Part shown: piece by piece, positions 23,155 to 23,784 of the stretch | How positions within the stretch are numbered: position 1 is the first letter of the stretch | How the letters are laid out: every line of letters begins with the position of its first letter | NCBI GenBank assembly: GCA_021817355.1 | Contig: JAKAVI010000253.1 | Location: forward strand, 1-23,784 | Reading direction: 5' to 3' | DNA from: Pseudomonadota bacterium | GTDB lineage: Bacteria; Pseudomonadota; Alphaproteobacteria; Micropepsales; Micropepsaceae | DNA: 23,784 bases | Notes under the pieces: model-generated | What the model was told of the DNA's origin: nothing | Seen by the model: the letters and a program-made list of their open reading frames with translations, nothing else | Databases searched by the model: none | Translations under genes and position numbers: made by a program

Positions 23155-23535
23155 ATGACCGTGCCGCTGCGCGCCGCTCTCTGATCTGCGCGTCTCGAGG
23201 CCGCGGCAGGCGGATCTGATGTCTCGCTTCCCGACCAGACGCGCCAGGGCGAAGCGTATTGCGCCTCGCGCGGTGATCAACTCGTCGACACCTTTGTGGA
23301 GGCCGGCGCCTTGGCCAGCAACGACCGCCGGCCGAAGTTCCAGCGCATTATCGAGGCAAGGACCAGGGGGGGCCGCATAATGGGATCGAAATCGGAACTC
23401 CTGCGTACCCTGGTCACCGCTTCAGGCGGGAAATCCGTCGCATTTGGAGTTCAGAGTTCTGAACTGGCCCACCTGAAAGGAGCCGCACCCAGGCTCTGCC
23501 TCTGCGGACAGATTCCGTGCCCCCACTTTGTTTGA
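23155..23535 (+). pseudogene. Serine recombinase remnant with two frameshifts and a large internal deletion
   Basis: The start MTVPLRAAL is followed by TGA (23182-23184). One inserted base (TGAT where TAT is expected) shifts the frame, and the catalytic motif LRVS then reads from 23186 in the neighbouring frame, followed by RPRQAD. A one-base loss near 23212-23215 restores the first frame, giving DVSLPDQTRQGEAYCASRGD, QLVDTFVEAGALASNDRRPK and FQRIIEA, the N-terminal catalytic domain of large serine recombinases/resolvases. It then jumps directly to GSKSELLRTLVTASGGKSVA, which resembles the extreme C-terminus of such proteins. More than 300 residues, including the rest of the catalytic and DNA-binding domains, are missing. 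It cannot be active and marks an old mobile element. Confidence 0.8.
23448..23465. repeat. Perfect 8-bp inverted repeat with 2-bp centre
   Basis: AGTTCAGA (23448-23455), GT, TCTGAACT (23458-23465). It lies in the C-terminal part of the recombinase remnant. It could be a relic dimer-binding or recombination site, or chance. Confidence 0.45.
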
Positions 23536-23580
23536 GGTCGGGAGCTTTTCTGTTGCCCCTGACCGCGCCATATTCGGGCC

Positions 23581-23784
23581 ATGGCTATCTTGAAAATTGC
23601 CCGCATGGGCCACCCCGTTCTTGCCCGCAAGGCCGATCCGGTTGCCGATCCCACCGCACCCGAAATCCGGCGCCTTGTCCGCGACATGATCGAAACCATG
23701 ATTGATGCCCCAGGAGCCGGGCTGGCCGCGCCCCAGGTCCATGTCTCCTTGCGGGTGGTGGTGTTCCAGGCGCCGAAGGAGCGG
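23581..23784 (+). CDS. def: Peptide deformylase (5' part, runs off the window)
   Basis: The first 68 codons are present. MAILKIARMGHPVLARKADP and the motif 1 segment GAGLAAPQVHV (GxGxAAPQ) identify peptide deformylase, the metal-dependent enzyme that removes the formyl group from nascent N-termini. Motifs 2 (EGCLS) and 3 (HExDH) lie outside the window. ATG 23581 has no Shine-Dalgarno. CATATT at 23569-23574, ending 7 bases before the ATG, could serve as a -10 box for a leaderless transcript, but the matching -35 (TTTTCT) is poor. Upstream lies the recombinase remnant, so the native promoter context may have been altered by insertion or deletion. Confidence 0.93.
   Translation, partial: MAILKIARMGHPVLARKADPVADPTAPEIRRLVRDMIETMIDAPGAGLAAPQVHVSLRVVVFQAPKER

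Overview
The window is GC-rich, tightly packed DNA whose gene content points to an alphaproteobacterium. The pointers are a GapR/DUF2312 protein, a DUF1244 domain, the three-gene split form of proton-translocating transhydrogenase (pntAA-pntAB-pntB) preceded by the small aa3-oxidase subunit IV, and an alphaproteobacterial-type pyruvate kinase. The sequence does not settle the order; a Rhodospirillales-like or related lineage is a guess.

Layout. 1-4253: the 3' end of a molybdopterin-binding oxidoreductase subunit, a secreted TPR protein, pyruvate kinase (minus strand), an N-formylglutamate amidohydrolase read in frame into a DUF1244 domain, and a GapR-type protein. 4261-10051: an NtrC-type sigma-54 response regulator (minus) is divergent from an ABC1-kinase/DUF2332 pair, followed by a hotdog thioesterase and an alpha/beta hydrolase. 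10133-13981: a probable six-gene energy operon made of aa3 oxidase subunit IV, pntAA, pntAB, two unrecognised small membrane proteins, and pntB. 14214-15680: a membrane-anchored four-cysteine protein and a DmeF-like metal exporter. 16033-20195: dabB-dabA, a two-part inorganic-carbon uptake system whose expected zinc ligands are all present, preceded by an AT-rich island.

20177-23535 is a zone of gene decay. It holds a broken cysD overlapping the end of dabA, an internally deleted SufR-like regulator, and an internally deleted, frameshifted serine recombinase. Intact genes lie between them: rpsU (TTG start, good promoter and terminator) and a crotonase. The window ends inside def (peptide deformylase).

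The best candidates for something undescribed are the two membrane proteins translationally coupled inside the transhydrogenase operon (11880-12583) and the amidohydrolase-DUF1244 fusion, which keeps a strong internal ribosome binding site. The Dab system is known biology in a context worth noting. I saw no CRISPR array, tRNA, rRNA or intact mobile element.
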